Shown here piece by piece: positions 1 through 7,320 of a stretch of DNA of 10,944 bases (position 1 is its first letter; each line of letters begins with the position of its first letter). A model generated the notes under the pieces. The model saw only the letters and a program-made list of their open reading frames with translations, did no database searches and was not told the DNA's origin. Source of the DNA: Pseudomonas sp. (lineage in GTDB: Bacteria; Pseudomonadota; Gammaproteobacteria; Pseudomonadales; Pseudomonadaceae); assembly GCA_007117785.1 (NCBI GenBank), contig SKFV01000120.1, forward strand, positions 1 to 10,944, given 5' to 3'. The position numbers and the translations under genes were made by a program.

Positions 1-655
1 GGTTGAATGACTGATCAGCGCCGGTTTTGACCATATTTTGCAACAGAGCCTGACTGATGCGGGCGTCGGTGGCGATATAGCCCAGCATGGTGGCCATATT
101 GGGGCGAATCATGCCGGCACCTTTGGAGATGCCAGTGATTGTGATTGTGGTGCCGGCCAGCTGCAATTTACGGCTGCTGCCCTTGGGCAAGGTATCCGTG
201 GTCATGATGCCGCTGGCGGCGGCAGGCCAGTTGTCCGGGCGCAGGTTGGCCAAGGCGTCAGGCAGTGCAGCAATAATCTTGTCCGCCGGCAATAACTCAC
301 CGATGACACCCGTGCTGAACGGCAGCACTTGTTCAGCGTTGACGCCAGTCAGTTCGGCCAGGGCCTGGCAGGTTTTCTCGGCGGCAGCCATACCCGGTTT
401 GCCGGTACCGGCATTGGCGTTGCCGGTGTTCACCAGCATGTAACGGGGATGCTGAGACAGGCGACGCTGGCACAGGGTGACCGGTGCGGCGCAGAAGGCA
501 TTGGTGGTAAATACGCCGGCAACCACGGCTTCTGGCGCCAACTCCATGATCACCACATCCTTGCGCCCTGCCCGCTTGATACCGGCACTACCGATGCCCA
601 GGCGCAAGCCAGGGACGGGACGCATTTCGGGTAGGGGGCCAAGTCCGACTGCCAT
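1..655 (-). CDS. argJ: Glutamate N-acetyltransferase / amino-acid N-acetyltransferase (ornithine acetyltransferase), 5' part only
   Basis: ArgJ transfers the acetyl group of N-acetylornithine to glutamate, recycling acetyl in cytoplasmic arginine synthesis; some family members also use acetyl-CoA. My reverse-strand translation from ATG at 655 gives 218 codons and then runs off the left edge, roughly half of the usual length of about 400 residues. Visible family marks are FTTNAF near residue 50, VNTGNANAGTG at 75-85, the oxyanion-hole Thr-Gly in FSTGVIGE (T115-G116), TTDT at 152-155, and the autocleavage site in KGAGMIRPNMATMLGY, where the Ala188-Thr189 bond is cut and Thr189 becomes the nucleophile. 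AAGGAG lies 6 nt before the ATG. The gene follows hisD after a 43-nt gap on the same strand. That is unexpected, because pseudomonads usually have hisC here and argJ elsewhere. The identification is firm; the reason for the location is unknown. Confidence 0.93.
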   Translation of the reverse strand, partial: MAVGLGPLPEMRPVPGLRLGIGSAGIKRAGRKDVVIMELAPEAVVAGVFTTNAFCAAPVTLCQRRLSQHPRYMLVNTGNANAGTGKPGMAAAEKTCQALAELTGVNAEQVLPFSTGVIGELLPADKIIAALPDALANLRPDNWPAAASGIMTTDTLPKGSSRKLQLAGTTITITGISKGAGMIRPNMATMLGYIATDARISQALLQNMVKTGADQSFN

Positions 656-670
656 GGGTAACTCCTTGCG

Positions 671-690
671 ATAAAAGCTGCCAGCGCAGC
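671..690 (-). terminator. Weak hairpin plus T-run between hisD and argJ (possible attenuator)
   Basis: Read on the minus strand, a 5-bp arm GCTGC (690-686), a 4-nt loop and GCAGC (681-677) are followed by TTTTAT (676-671). This has the form of a small intrinsic terminator, but the stem is short and the T-run is broken. It sits just after the hisD stop and just before the argJ Shine-Dalgarno. A competing outer pairing, TTGCG with CGCAA, would hold the first bases next to the argJ AAGGAG. It could reduce read-through or argJ translation, or be chance. Confidence 0.22.
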
Positions 691-698
691 GCAATAAT

Positions 699-2012
699 TC
701 AGTTCTTGATGCGGTATTCGGCGCTGCGCGCGTGAGCGGTGAGGCTTTCGCCGCGGGCCATGACCGAGGCGGTCTTGCCCAGTTCAGAGGCACCTTCAGG
801 TGAGCAGAAAATGATCGAGGAGCGCTTCTGGAAGTCATAGACCCCCAGTGGCGAGGAGAAGCGCGCGGTGCCGGAAGTTGGCAACACGTGATTCGGCCCG
901 GCGCAGTAGTCGCCCAGTGCTTCCGGGGTAAAGCGGCCCATAAAGATGGCACCGGCATGACGAATCTGCGGCAACAAGGCATCCGGATCAGCCACGGAAA
1001 GCTCCAGGTGCTCCGGTGCGATACGGTTGCTCAGCTCGCAGGCGTGCTCCAGGCTATCGACCTTGATCAGCGCGCCGCGCGTCTCCAGGGAGATGCGCAT
1101 CATGTCGGCACGCTCCATCTCACCCAGCAGGCGATCAATGCTCTCTTGCACGGCATCGAGGAAGGCCTCGTCTGGCGACAACAGAATCGACTGGGCATCT
1201 TCATCGTGCTCGGCCTGGGAAAACAGGTCCATGGCGATCCAGTCCGGATCGGTCTGGCCGTCACAGATCACCAGGATCTCCGACGGGCCGGCAATCATAT
1301 CAATACCCACCTTGCCAAATACGGCACGTTTGGCCGTGGCGACATAGATATTGCCGGGGCCGACAATCTTGTCGACTGGCGGGACTGTCTCAGTGCCGTA
1401 GGCCAGGGCTGCAACGGCTTGTGCGCCGCCCAAGGTAAATACCCGATCAATACCGGAAATACAGGCGGCGGCCAGTACCAACTCGTTGATTTCGCCACGC
1501 GGAGTCGGCACGACCATGACCACTTCAGGCACACCGGCAACCTTGGCCGGAATGGCGTTCATCAATACGGATGAGGGGTATGAAGCCTTGCCACCCGGCA
1601 CATAGATACCGACCCGATCCAGCGGGGTGATTTGCTGACCCAGAACGCTGCCATCGGCTTCGGTATAACGCCAGGACGGCTGCTGCTGTTTTTCGTGGTA
1701 CTGACGCACACGTTCGGCGGACACTTCCAGCGCCTTACGCTGCTCCGGGCTGATACGCTCCAGCGCCAACTCCAGGCGCGCGCGATCCAGTGTCAGATCA
1801 GCTATGCTGGCCACATCCAGTGCATCAAAGCGCGCGGTGTATTCCAGCAAGGCCGCATCACCTTTGGCGCGCACGGCAGCAATAATCTCGTCTACCCGTT
1901 CGTTAACGGCTTTATCCGACACGCCTTCCCAGGCCAGCAGCTTATCCAGATGCTGGTCGAAATCAGCCTGATTGGCGTTCAAACGGGCGATTTTGACGGG
2001 CTTGGCGTTCAT
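699..2012 (-). CDS. hisD: Histidinol dehydrogenase
   Basis: HisD carries out the last two steps of histidine synthesis, oxidising L-histidinol through histidinal to L-histidine with NAD+ and a zinc ion in the cytoplasm. The 437-residue protein is full length for the family. The expected E. coli active-site residues are present by motif: the Glu-His pair in IAPEHLEL (E334, H335), and zinc ligands Q266 and H269 in FSQAEHDE, D368 in GDYCAGPNH and H427 in LTAHARSAEYR. The glycine-rich stretches YVPGGKASYPSS (138-148) and VGPGNIYVATAK (217-228) are typical. The ATG at 2012 is preceded by AGGAAGAG. hisG lies 33 nt upstream, so the two are probably co-transcribed. Downstream is argJ and not the hisC expected in pseudomonads. 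Confidence 0.97.
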   Translation of the reverse strand: MNAKPVKIARLNANQADFDQHLDKLLAWEGVSDKAVNERVDEIIAAVRAKGDAALLEYTARFDALDVASIADLTLDRARLELALERISPEQRKALEVSAERVRQYHEKQQQPSWRYTEADGSVLGQQITPLDRVGIYVPGGKASYPSSVLMNAIPAKVAGVPEVVMVVPTPRGEINELVLAAACISGIDRVFTLGGAQAVAALAYGTETVPPVDKIVGPGNIYVATAKRAVFGKVGIDMIAGPSEILVICDGQTDPDWIAMDLFSQAEHDEDAQSILLSPDEAFLDAVQESIDRLLGEMERADMMRISLETRGALIKVDSLEHACELSNRIAPEHLELSVADPDALLPQIRHAGAIFMGRFTPEALGDYCAGPNHVLPTSGTARFSSPLGVYDFQKRSSIIFCSPEGASELGKTASVMARGESLTAHARSAEYRIKN

Positions 2013-2045
2013 GATCTCTTCCTGTGCAGGTTAGCTAAGACAATT

Positions 2046-2690
2046 TCAAGCAGCGCTGCGTTGTTCTACCGCAGCGGCCAAGGCATCAATCAGTGTCTTG
2101 ATGCGGGCGTGCTTCATTTTCATTGAGGCCTTGTTGACCACCAGTCGGGAGCTGATATCGGCAATCAGTTCCTGTGGCTCCAGGCCATTGGCGCGCAGGG
2201 TATTGCCGGTATCCACCACGTCGATGATCTTGTCCGCCAGGCCGACCAGCGGAGCAAGCTCCATGGAACCGTACAGCTTGATCAATTCTACCTGACGGCC
2301 CTGCTCGGCATAATAGCGGCGTGCGACATTGACAAATTTGGTGGCAACTTTCAGACGGCCACTCGGTTCCGGCGTATTCACCGGCCCAGCAGTCATCAGT
2401 TTGCAAATGGCAATTTTCAGATCCAGCGGCTCATATAAACCTTGGCTGCCGTATTCCATCAGTACATCTTTACCCGCCACACCCAGATCGGCAGCGCCCT
2501 GCTCGACATAGGTCGGCACATCGGTGGCGCGCACGATCAACAGACGCACATTCGGGTCTGTGGTCGGGAAAATCAGCTTGCGGCTCTTTTCCAGGTCCTC
2601 GGTCGGCTCGATTCCGGCCAGTTTCAGCAGCGGCAGCGTGTCGTCAAGGATACGCCCCTTGGACAGGGCAATGGTCAGTGTCTGGGTCAT
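2046..2690 (-). CDS. hisG: ATP phosphoribosyltransferase catalytic subunit, short form
   Basis: HisG condenses ATP with PRPP to start histidine synthesis, the committed and feedback-controlled step. At 214 residues this is the short form (HisGS), which lacks the C-terminal regulatory ACT-like domain of the roughly 300-residue long form. Short enzymes work as hetero-octamers with the histidyl-tRNA-synthetase-like subunit HisZ, so a hisZ gene should exist elsewhere in this genome; none is in the window. Motifs seen are SKGRI (10-14), GAADLGVAGKDVL (65-77), VATKFVNVARRYY (115-127) and the PRPP-binding DTGNTL (160-165). GAGG lies 5 nt before the ATG. The gene starts 9 nt after the murA stop and precedes hisD by 33 nt, as in Pseudomonas. 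Confidence 0.96.
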   Translation of the reverse strand: MTQTLTIALSKGRILDDTLPLLKLAGIEPTEDLEKSRKLIFPTTDPNVRLLIVRATDVPTYVEQGAADLGVAGKDVLMEYGSQGLYEPLDLKIAICKLMTAGPVNTPEPSGRLKVATKFVNVARRYYAEQGRQVELIKLYGSMELAPLVGLADKIIDVVDTGNTLRANGLEPQELIADISSRLVVNKASMKMKHARIKTLIDALAAAVEQRSAA

Positions 2691-2699
2691 GTCGGCCTC

Positions 2700-3965
2700 T
2701 CAGGACGTAACGCGGCGGATGCTTGCACCCAGCAGCTGCAATTTCTCTTCAATACACTCGTAACCGCGATCAATATGGTAGATGCGGTCAACCAGGGTGT
2801 CACCCTCGGCAATCAGTGCCGCCAACACCAGACTGGCTGATGCGCGCAGATCGGTCGCCATCACCGGTGCGCCCTTGAGTTGGTCAACGCCGGTCACTAC
2901 GGCTGTATTGCCTTCGACCTGAATATGCGCGCCCATGCGACTCAGTTCCTGCACATGCATGAAACGGTTCTCGAAGACGGTTTCAATCACCGTGCCGGTG
3001 CCCTCGGCGATCGCATTCAGCGCCACGAACTGCGCCTGCATATCGGTCGGGAAAGCCGGATAAGGCGCAGTGCGCACATTGACCGCCTTGGGCCGGCGGC
3101 CTTTCATGTCCAGACTGATCCAGTTCTTGCCAGTTTCGATCAGGGCGCCAGCCTCTTCAAGCTTGAGCAGTACCGCTTCCAGCGTAGTCGGATCGGTATC
3201 CTTGCACTTGACCCGGCCGCCGGTAATCGCCGCAGCAATGAGGAAAGTACCGGTTTCGATCCGATCAGGCATGACCGAGTATCGGGCACCGTGCAAACGC
3301 TCGACACCCTCAATTTCGATAGTGGCGGTGCCATGACCCTTGATCTTGGCGCCCATGGCAATCAGACACTGGGCCAGATCAACCACTTCCGGCTCACGCG
3401 CGGCGTTTTCCAGTACGGTTTTACCCTTGGCCAGGGTGGCGGCCATGAGGATATTTTCCGTACCAGTGACGCTGACCGTGTCAAAGAAAAAGTGCGCACC
3501 ACGCAGGCCACCTTCCGGGGCACGGGCCTTGATGTAGCCTTGGTCAACTTCTATCTCGGCGCCCATGGCTTCCAGACCGCGCAAGTGCAAATCAACCGGT
3601 CGCGAGCCAATGGCACAGCCACCGGGCAAAGCCACCTCGGCATAACCGAAATGCGCCACCATGGGGCCTAGCACCAGAATCGAGGCGCGCATGGTCTTGA
3701 CCAGTTCATAAGGTGCGACCAGGGTAGAGATGGAACGCGGGTCCACTTCCACATTCAGCCGCTCATCGACCACTGGCTGCACACCCATGCGGCCGAACAA
3801 CTCGATCATGGTGGTGATGTCGTGCAGATGCGGTAAATTGCAGATAGTCACCGCATCATCGGCCAACAGGGTGGCCGCCAGAATCGGCAAGGCCGAGTTC
3901 TTGGCACCAGAAATACGTACTTCACCGTCCAGTCGCTGACCGCCGGTGATGAGCAGTTTGTCCAT
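2700..3965 (-). CDS. murA: UDP-N-acetylglucosamine 1-carboxyvinyltransferase
   Basis: MurA transfers enolpyruvate from PEP to UDP-GlcNAc, the first committed step of peptidoglycan synthesis, in the cytoplasm. It is the target of fosfomycin. The 421-residue length is normal. The N-terminal SGAKNSALP carries K22 and N23 at the expected positions. The mobile loop GGCAIGSRPVDLHL holds the catalytic cysteine, Cys117 here and Cys115 in E. coli; because it is Cys and not Asp, the enzyme should be of the fosfomycin-sensitive type. YPAFPTDMQAQ contains the catalytic aspartate equivalent to E. coli D305. The Shine-Dalgarno before the ATG at 3965 is weak (GAGAT). ibaG ends 24 nt upstream and hisG starts 9 nt downstream, so murA lies inside a probable mla-ibaG-murA-his transcript. 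Confidence 0.97.
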   Translation of the reverse strand: MDKLLITGGQRLDGEVRISGAKNSALPILAATLLADDAVTICNLPHLHDITTMIELFGRMGVQPVVDERLNVEVDPRSISTLVAPYELVKTMRASILVLGPMVAHFGYAEVALPGGCAIGSRPVDLHLRGLEAMGAEIEVDQGYIKARAPEGGLRGAHFFFDTVSVTGTENILMAATLAKGKTVLENAAREPEVVDLAQCLIAMGAKIKGHGTATIEIEGVERLHGARYSVMPDRIETGTFLIAAAITGGRVKCKDTDPTTLEAVLLKLEEAGALIETGKNWISLDMKGRRPKAVNVRTAPYPAFPTDMQAQFVALNAIAEGTGTVIETVFENRFMHVQELSRMGAHIQVEGNTAVVTGVDQLKGAPVMATDLRASASLVLAALIAEGDTLVDRIYHIDRGYECIEEKLQLLGASIRRVTS

Positions 3966-3989
3966 TAAGATATCTCTGTCTGCACGCCC

Positions 3990-4229
3990 TCAGGCGCGGC
4001 TGGCCCACGCCTGGCGGGTAAAGAATTTCATGGTGACCGCATGAATACGACCATCCGTAATAGCGTCGTTGAGCACCGCATAAATGGCTTGCTGACGTTT
4101 GACCGGAGACAACGCCGCCACCTCGTCACTGATGACGAACAGCTGAAAGTTGCAGCCTTCACCATCAACTTCAACCTGGGTATTCGCTACCTGCTCTTCG
4201 ATCAGTTGCTTGACTTCAACGGCTTGCAT
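3990..4229 (-). CDS. ibaG: BolA-family iron-sulfur metabolism protein IbaG (YrbA)
   Basis: This small cytoplasmic protein of 79 residues belongs to the BolA/IbaG family. Family members bind monothiol glutaredoxins and [2Fe-2S] clusters and have been linked to acid stress and envelope traits. The fold is recognisable from FQLFVIS, the basic VKRQQAIY helix and the C-terminal RIHAVTMKFFT, whose His63 matches the invariant BolA histidine that can bind a cluster. A cysteine (C26) sits in the GEGCNF loop, where E. coli IbaG has Ser by memory. The ATG directly follows the mlaB TAA with no gap, and AGGAG lies 9 nt upstream inside mlaB, so translation is probably coupled. An ibaG between mlaB and murA is the conserved arrangement in gammaproteobacteria. 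Confidence 0.92.
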   Translation of the reverse strand: MQAVEVKQLIEEQVANTQVEVDGEGCNFQLFVISDEVAALSPVKRQQAIYAVLNDAITDGRIHAVTMKFFTRQAWASRA

Positions 4230-4559
4230 TTACACATTCTCCTGTTGCTCGACGGGTTCGGCGGCATGCTCAGCCAGCCAGTCATCCAGGCCGCAGACAG
4301 CGGCCATACTTTGCAGCTGTTTTGGCAGACCGCTGAACGTCAGCCTGGCGCCACGCTCGTCGGCATTGCGCGCGGCACTCAGCAACAATGACAGGCCCAC
4401 ACTGTTGGCATGCTCGACACCAGACAGGTCGACACACACCTGACTGCCAGCCTGGGTCACGGCTGCACTCAATTGCACTTGCAGCGCCTTGGCGTTGGCA
4501 AAGTCGATTTCGCCTTGCAGGCGGATATGCTGCTGGTCGCTGATAAGTTGCGCGCTCAC
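4230..4559 (-). CDS. mlaB: STAS-domain protein MlaB of the Mla phospholipid transport system
   Basis: MlaB is a cytoplasmic one-domain STAS protein that binds the ATPase MlaF and stabilises the MlaFEDB complex of the inner membrane. The 109 residues cover one STAS domain, with IRLQGEIDFANA (12-23) and VCVDLSGVEHANSVGLSLLL (41-60). Ser53 aligns by eye with the Ser/Thr that is important in E. coli MlaB. The preceding residue is Asn52, where Asp is common in this family; that substitution is mild and of unknown effect. The start is GTG at 4559, overlapping the mlaC stop in a GTGA, which implies translational coupling. I see no ATG alternative that would keep the N-terminal strand of the domain. 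ibaG follows at once. Confidence 0.9.
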   Translation of the reverse strand: MSAQLISDQQHIRLQGEIDFANAKALQVQLSAAVTQAGSQVCVDLSGVEHANSVGLSLLLSAARNADERGARLTFSGLPKQLQSMAAVCGLDDWLAEHAAEPVEQQENV

Positions 4560-5203
4560 TCCTGGACCTCTTGTTCGATCTCATCCCGTGAGGCCTTAAT
4601 CACCGAGCCCCAATCAGCAATCACGGCATCCAGATCATTGCGGTGTTGCTGCATAGCCTGAGCGAAGAGATCACGGAACAACAAGCCGACGTTAAAACCC
4701 TCCACGATCACATTGCGCACTTTCCACTCGTCGTCAATTTTTACCATGGTGTAGGTCGCCCGGTATGTCTGACCATCGGGCGTACGGATATCCATGTGCA
4801 CGGCAGTGCGGTCAGGGCTCTGCTGATCCCGCTCACGGGGTGCATGCACGGTGATGTCGCCACCATTGAATTCCAGCAGAGCAGAGCCATAGAACTCGGC
4901 AATATTGCTCTTGAAGGAGTCAATAAAACGATCGATCTGGTCCTGTGATGCATTGCGGCTGTGCCGCACCGTCATCACGCTGCGGGCAAAGCCTTGAAAG
5001 TCGACGACCGGATCCAGCACTTCGTTCAGGTCATTGACCAGGGCTGAGGTATTTTCACGATACTTATCGCGATTGTCATTCAGCAAGGTCATGATACGGT
5101 TTGCCGTATCGTCAACCACGGCCTGCGCTGCTTTGGGGCCTGCCTGTGCAGCCAGGGGCAACAGCAAGAGCAGGGCAAGCGAATATTTGATCATGCTACG
5201 CAT
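4556..5203 (-). CDS. mlaC: Periplasmic phospholipid-binding protein MlaC (Ttg2D)
   Basis: MlaC carries phospholipid through the periplasm between the outer-membrane MlaA complex and the inner-membrane MlaFEDB complex. The N terminus is a signal peptide: a short basic start, a leucine-rich core and LAAQA before GPKAAQ, with cleavage probable after AQA. The conserved C-terminal part shows YTMVKIDDEWKVRNVIVEG and NVGLLFRDLFAQAM. Two in-frame ATGs lie 6 nt apart at 5209 and 5203. The Shine-Dalgarno GGAG is only 1 nt from the first and 7 nt from the second, so I chose 5203 (215 residues); starting at 5209 adds Met-Pro. The stop overlaps the mlaB start by 4 nt and mlaD ends 13 nt upstream. Confidence 0.93.
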   Translation of the reverse strand: MRSMIKYSLALLLLLPLAAQAGPKAAQAVVDDTANRIMTLLNDNRDKYRENTSALVNDLNEVLDPVVDFQGFARSVMTVRHSRNASQDQIDRFIDSFKSNIAEFYGSALLEFNGGDITVHAPRERDQQSPDRTAVHMDIRTPDGQTYRATYTMVKIDDEWKVRNVIVEGFNVGLLFRDLFAQAMQQHRNDLDAVIADWGSVIKASRDEIEQEVQE

Positions 5204-5216
5204 TGGCATTCTCCAT

Positions 5217-5678
5217 TCAGTCCGAGCTGACCGTGTTCATAAGGAACCGGCCAATCATTTCTTCCAGCACCAGGGCTGACTGGGTGTCGTAGATCTCGTC
5301 ACCATTGCGCAGCACATCTTCTTCACCGCCAATCGACAAGCCGACATATTTCTCCCCCAACAGGCCGGCAGTCAGGATCGATGCGCTACTGTCACTGGGT
5401 ATATTGTTGACCTCGCTGTTAATAGCCAGTTCAACCCGGCTGGCGAAGCGATCGCGATCATAGGTCACCCGGGTCACCTGGCCGACAGTAACGCCAGACA
5501 GAGTGACCCTGGAGCGCGGGGTAAGGCCTGCAGCATTATCAAAGTAAGCGACCAGGGTGTAGGTATTGCCCGGCGCGCTCAAGGTCAGACCACTGACGCG
5601 CAGGGCCAGCACCAAAAGCGCCAACACCCCTATAAGGATGAAAACGCCGACTGTCAGTTCCAGAGTACGGGTACGCAT
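5217..5678 (-). CDS. mlaD: MCE-domain phospholipid transport protein MlaD (Ttg2C)
   Basis: MlaD is anchored in the inner membrane by one helix and forms a hexameric MCE ring in the periplasm above MlaE, giving a hydrophobic channel for lipid. The 153-residue protein has an N-terminal membrane helix at about 8-26 and one MCE domain at about 38-116. The domain includes YFDNAAGLTPRSRVTLSGV and the conserved GLLGEKYVGLSIGG (105-118). A hydrophobic C-terminal helix (about 134-149) matches the segment that lines the central pore in E. coli MlaD. The ATG at 5678 has AGGAAA upstream. It starts 17 nt after mlaE and ends 13 nt before the preferred mlaC start. Confidence 0.95.
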   Translation of the reverse strand: MRTRTLELTVGVFILIGVLALLVLALRVSGLTLSAPGNTYTLVAYFDNAAGLTPRSRVTLSGVTVGQVTRVTYDRDRFASRVELAINSEVNNIPSDSSASILTAGLLGEKYVGLSIGGEEDVLRNGDEIYDTQSALVLEEMIGRFLMNTVSSD

Positions 5679-5695
5679 GTCAGTTTCCTTGCCAA

Positions 5696-6478
5696 TCAGA
5701 ACATCAAAGCCGTCAGAATAAAGTCCAGCCCGAGCACAGCCAACGAGGCGTAGACCACAGTACGTGTGGTGGCCCGGCTGATGCCTTCGGACGTGGGTTC
5801 GCAGTCATAGCCCTGGAAGACGGCAATCCAGGTAACGACAAAGGCAAATACCACCGCCTTGATCATGCCGTTCATTACATCGTGGCCAAAGGCAACCGAG
5901 GCCTGCATATTGCCCCAGTAGGAACCGTCGTACACACCCAGCCAGTCGACGGCCACCATGGCGCCACCCCAGATACCGACCACACTGAAAATCGCCGCCA
6001 GAATGGGCATGGAAATAAAGCCCGCCCACAGACGCGGGGCTATCACATATTTAAGTGGGTCGACACCAATCATCTCCAGGCTGGAGAGCTGTTCCGTGGC
6101 CTTCATCAGACCAATCTCGGCAGTCAGTGCCGAACCCGCACGACCGGCAAACAGCAAAGCGGTAACGACCGGCCCCAGCTCACGCAGAATGGTCAACGCT
6201 ACCATCTGACCAACCGCAGACTCAGACCCAAAATCAACCAGAATATTGTACCCCTGCAGGGCCAGCACCATGCCGATAAACAGCCCGGAGACAATAATGA
6301 TTGGCAGCGACAGCACGCCGACCGCATACAGCTGCCGGCACAACAGATGAAAGCCGCTGCCATAGGAAGAACGCCCGATCAGCGCATGTTGCAAGAACAC
6401 ACCTGATCGACCCACTGCCGCCAGGACGTCCAGACCCACGCGCCCGAGAGCCGCCAAACGATCAATCATGGCACTCAC
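5696..6478 (-). CDS. mlaE: Mla ABC transporter permease MlaE (Ttg2B)
   Basis: MlaE is the inner-membrane permease of the phospholipid transporter; a dimer sits between the MlaD hexamer and two MlaF ATPases. The 260-residue product fits the MlaE/YrbE family. Hydrophobic segments lie at about 50-76, 91-110, 150-178, 204-222 and 240-259, after an amphipathic N-terminal stretch. Family sequence is clear in ILRELGPVVTALLFAGRAGS (97-116) and AEIGLMKATEQLSSLEMIGV (120-139), the latter including the coupling-helix region. The start is GTG at 6478, overlapping the mlaF stop as GTGA; ATG at 6469 (residue 4) is the alternative and would remove the overlap. The order mlaF-mlaE-mlaD is that of known mla operons. 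Confidence 0.95.
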   Translation of the reverse strand: MSAMIDRLAALGRVGLDVLAAVGRSGVFLQHALIGRSSYGSGFHLLCRQLYAVGVLSLPIIIVSGLFIGMVLALQGYNILVDFGSESAVGQMVALTILRELGPVVTALLFAGRAGSALTAEIGLMKATEQLSSLEMIGVDPLKYVIAPRLWAGFISMPILAAIFSVVGIWGGAMVAVDWLGVYDGSYWGNMQASVAFGHDVMNGMIKAVVFAFVVTWIAVFQGYDCEPTSEGISRATTRTVVYASLAVLGLDFILTALMF

Positions 6479-7293
6479 AGTTTGCGATCTCCCTTGAGCA
6501 AGTCATCGATATAGTTATCAGCCGGGTAATGGAAAGGCACCGGCCCATCCGGCTCACCCTGCATGAACTGGCGAATGCGCGGATTATCCGAATGCATCAA
6601 CTCATCCGGCTCGCCCTCACCCAGCACTTGTCCGTCACCCACCACATAGAGGTAATCGGCAATGCTGGCGGTTTCCGCCAGGTCATGCGAAACCACGATA
6701 CTGGTCAGGTTCAATGCGTCATTGAGCAAACGAATCAGACGCACCAGCACCCCCATGGAAATCGGATCTTGGCCAACGAAAGGCTCGTCATACATCATTA
6801 ATTGCGGATCCAGGGCGATGGCCCTTGCCAGCGCCACGCGGCGCTTCATGCCACCGGAGAGCTCATCGGGTGCCAGTTTCCAGGCGCCGCGCAAGCCAAC
6901 CGCTTGCAGCTTGAGCATAACGATATCGCGGATCATGTCTTCCGGCAGGTCGGTATGGACGCGCAGCGGGAAAGCCACATTCTCGAACACACTGAGGTCG
7001 GTAAAGAGCGCGCCACTCTGAAACAGCATGCCCATATGCTGACGGGCGGCGAAGAGTTCCTTGCGGCCCAACTCGGGGATGTTCTGGCCATTCACCAGGA
7101 CCTGACCGCTGTCCGGGCGCAGTTGAGCGCCAATCAAGCGAAGAAAGGTTGTCTTGCCGCACCCGGATGGCCCCATGATACCGGTGACCTTGCCACGCGG
7201 AATGCGGATGTTGACGCGATCAAAAACGGTATGTTGACCCCGTTTGAAGGTCACATCATTGAGCTCTACAAGGTAGTCGGTTGCATCGGTCAT
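6475..7293 (-). CDS. mlaF: Mla ABC transporter ATPase MlaF (Ttg2A)
   Basis: MlaF is the cytoplasmic ATPase that drives phospholipid transport by MlaFEDB. The 272 residues hold a complete nucleotide-binding domain: Walker A GPSGCGKTT (41-49, K47), Q-loop Gln92 in MLFQSGALF, signature LSGGMKRR (145-152), Walker B LMMYDEP (165-171, catalytic E170), D-loop GQDP and switch His203 in VVSHD. The C-terminal tail after about 245 includes GPVPFHYPA, typical of MlaF and used in E. coli to clasp the partner subunit and contact MlaB. The ATG at 7293 keeps the usual family N terminus, but no strong Shine-Dalgarno is visible. It is the first gene of the leftward unit, behind a candidate promoter at 7344-7372, and overlaps mlaE by 4 nt. 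Confidence 0.96.
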   Translation of the reverse strand: MTDATDYLVELNDVTFKRGQHTVFDRVNIRIPRGKVTGIMGPSGCGKTTFLRLIGAQLRPDSGQVLVNGQNIPELGRKELFAARQHMGMLFQSGALFTDLSVFENVAFPLRVHTDLPEDMIRDIVMLKLQAVGLRGAWKLAPDELSGGMKRRVALARAIALDPQLMMYDEPFVGQDPISMGVLVRLIRLLNDALNLTSIVVSHDLAETASIADYLYVVGDGQVLGEGEPDELMHSDNPRIRQFMQGEPDGPVPFHYPADNYIDDLLKGDRKL

Positions 7294-7320
7294 CGAACAC
7301 GGCTCTGGGTGCGAGTTGGC

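Noticed and set aside
87..443. Plus-strand open frames at the left edge (38-674)
   Set aside because: The minus strand here encodes a clear ArgJ with its autocleavage motif; the plus-strand frames overlap one another and lack family features.
888..1574. Open frame of 228 codons on the plus strand opposite hisD
   Set aside because: It lies wholly inside hisD, has no recognisable domain and has the His/Gln/Gly-rich composition expected from an antisense frame of GC-biased coding DNA.
2880..3671. Open frame of 263 codons on the plus strand opposite murA
   Set aside because: murA is unmistakable on the other strand; the antisense product shows no family motif and has shadow-type composition.
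5882..6406. Open frame of 174 codons on the plus strand opposite mlaE
   Set aside because: The product is very rich in His, Gln and Arg, the mirror of a hydrophobic permease, and has no credible start context.
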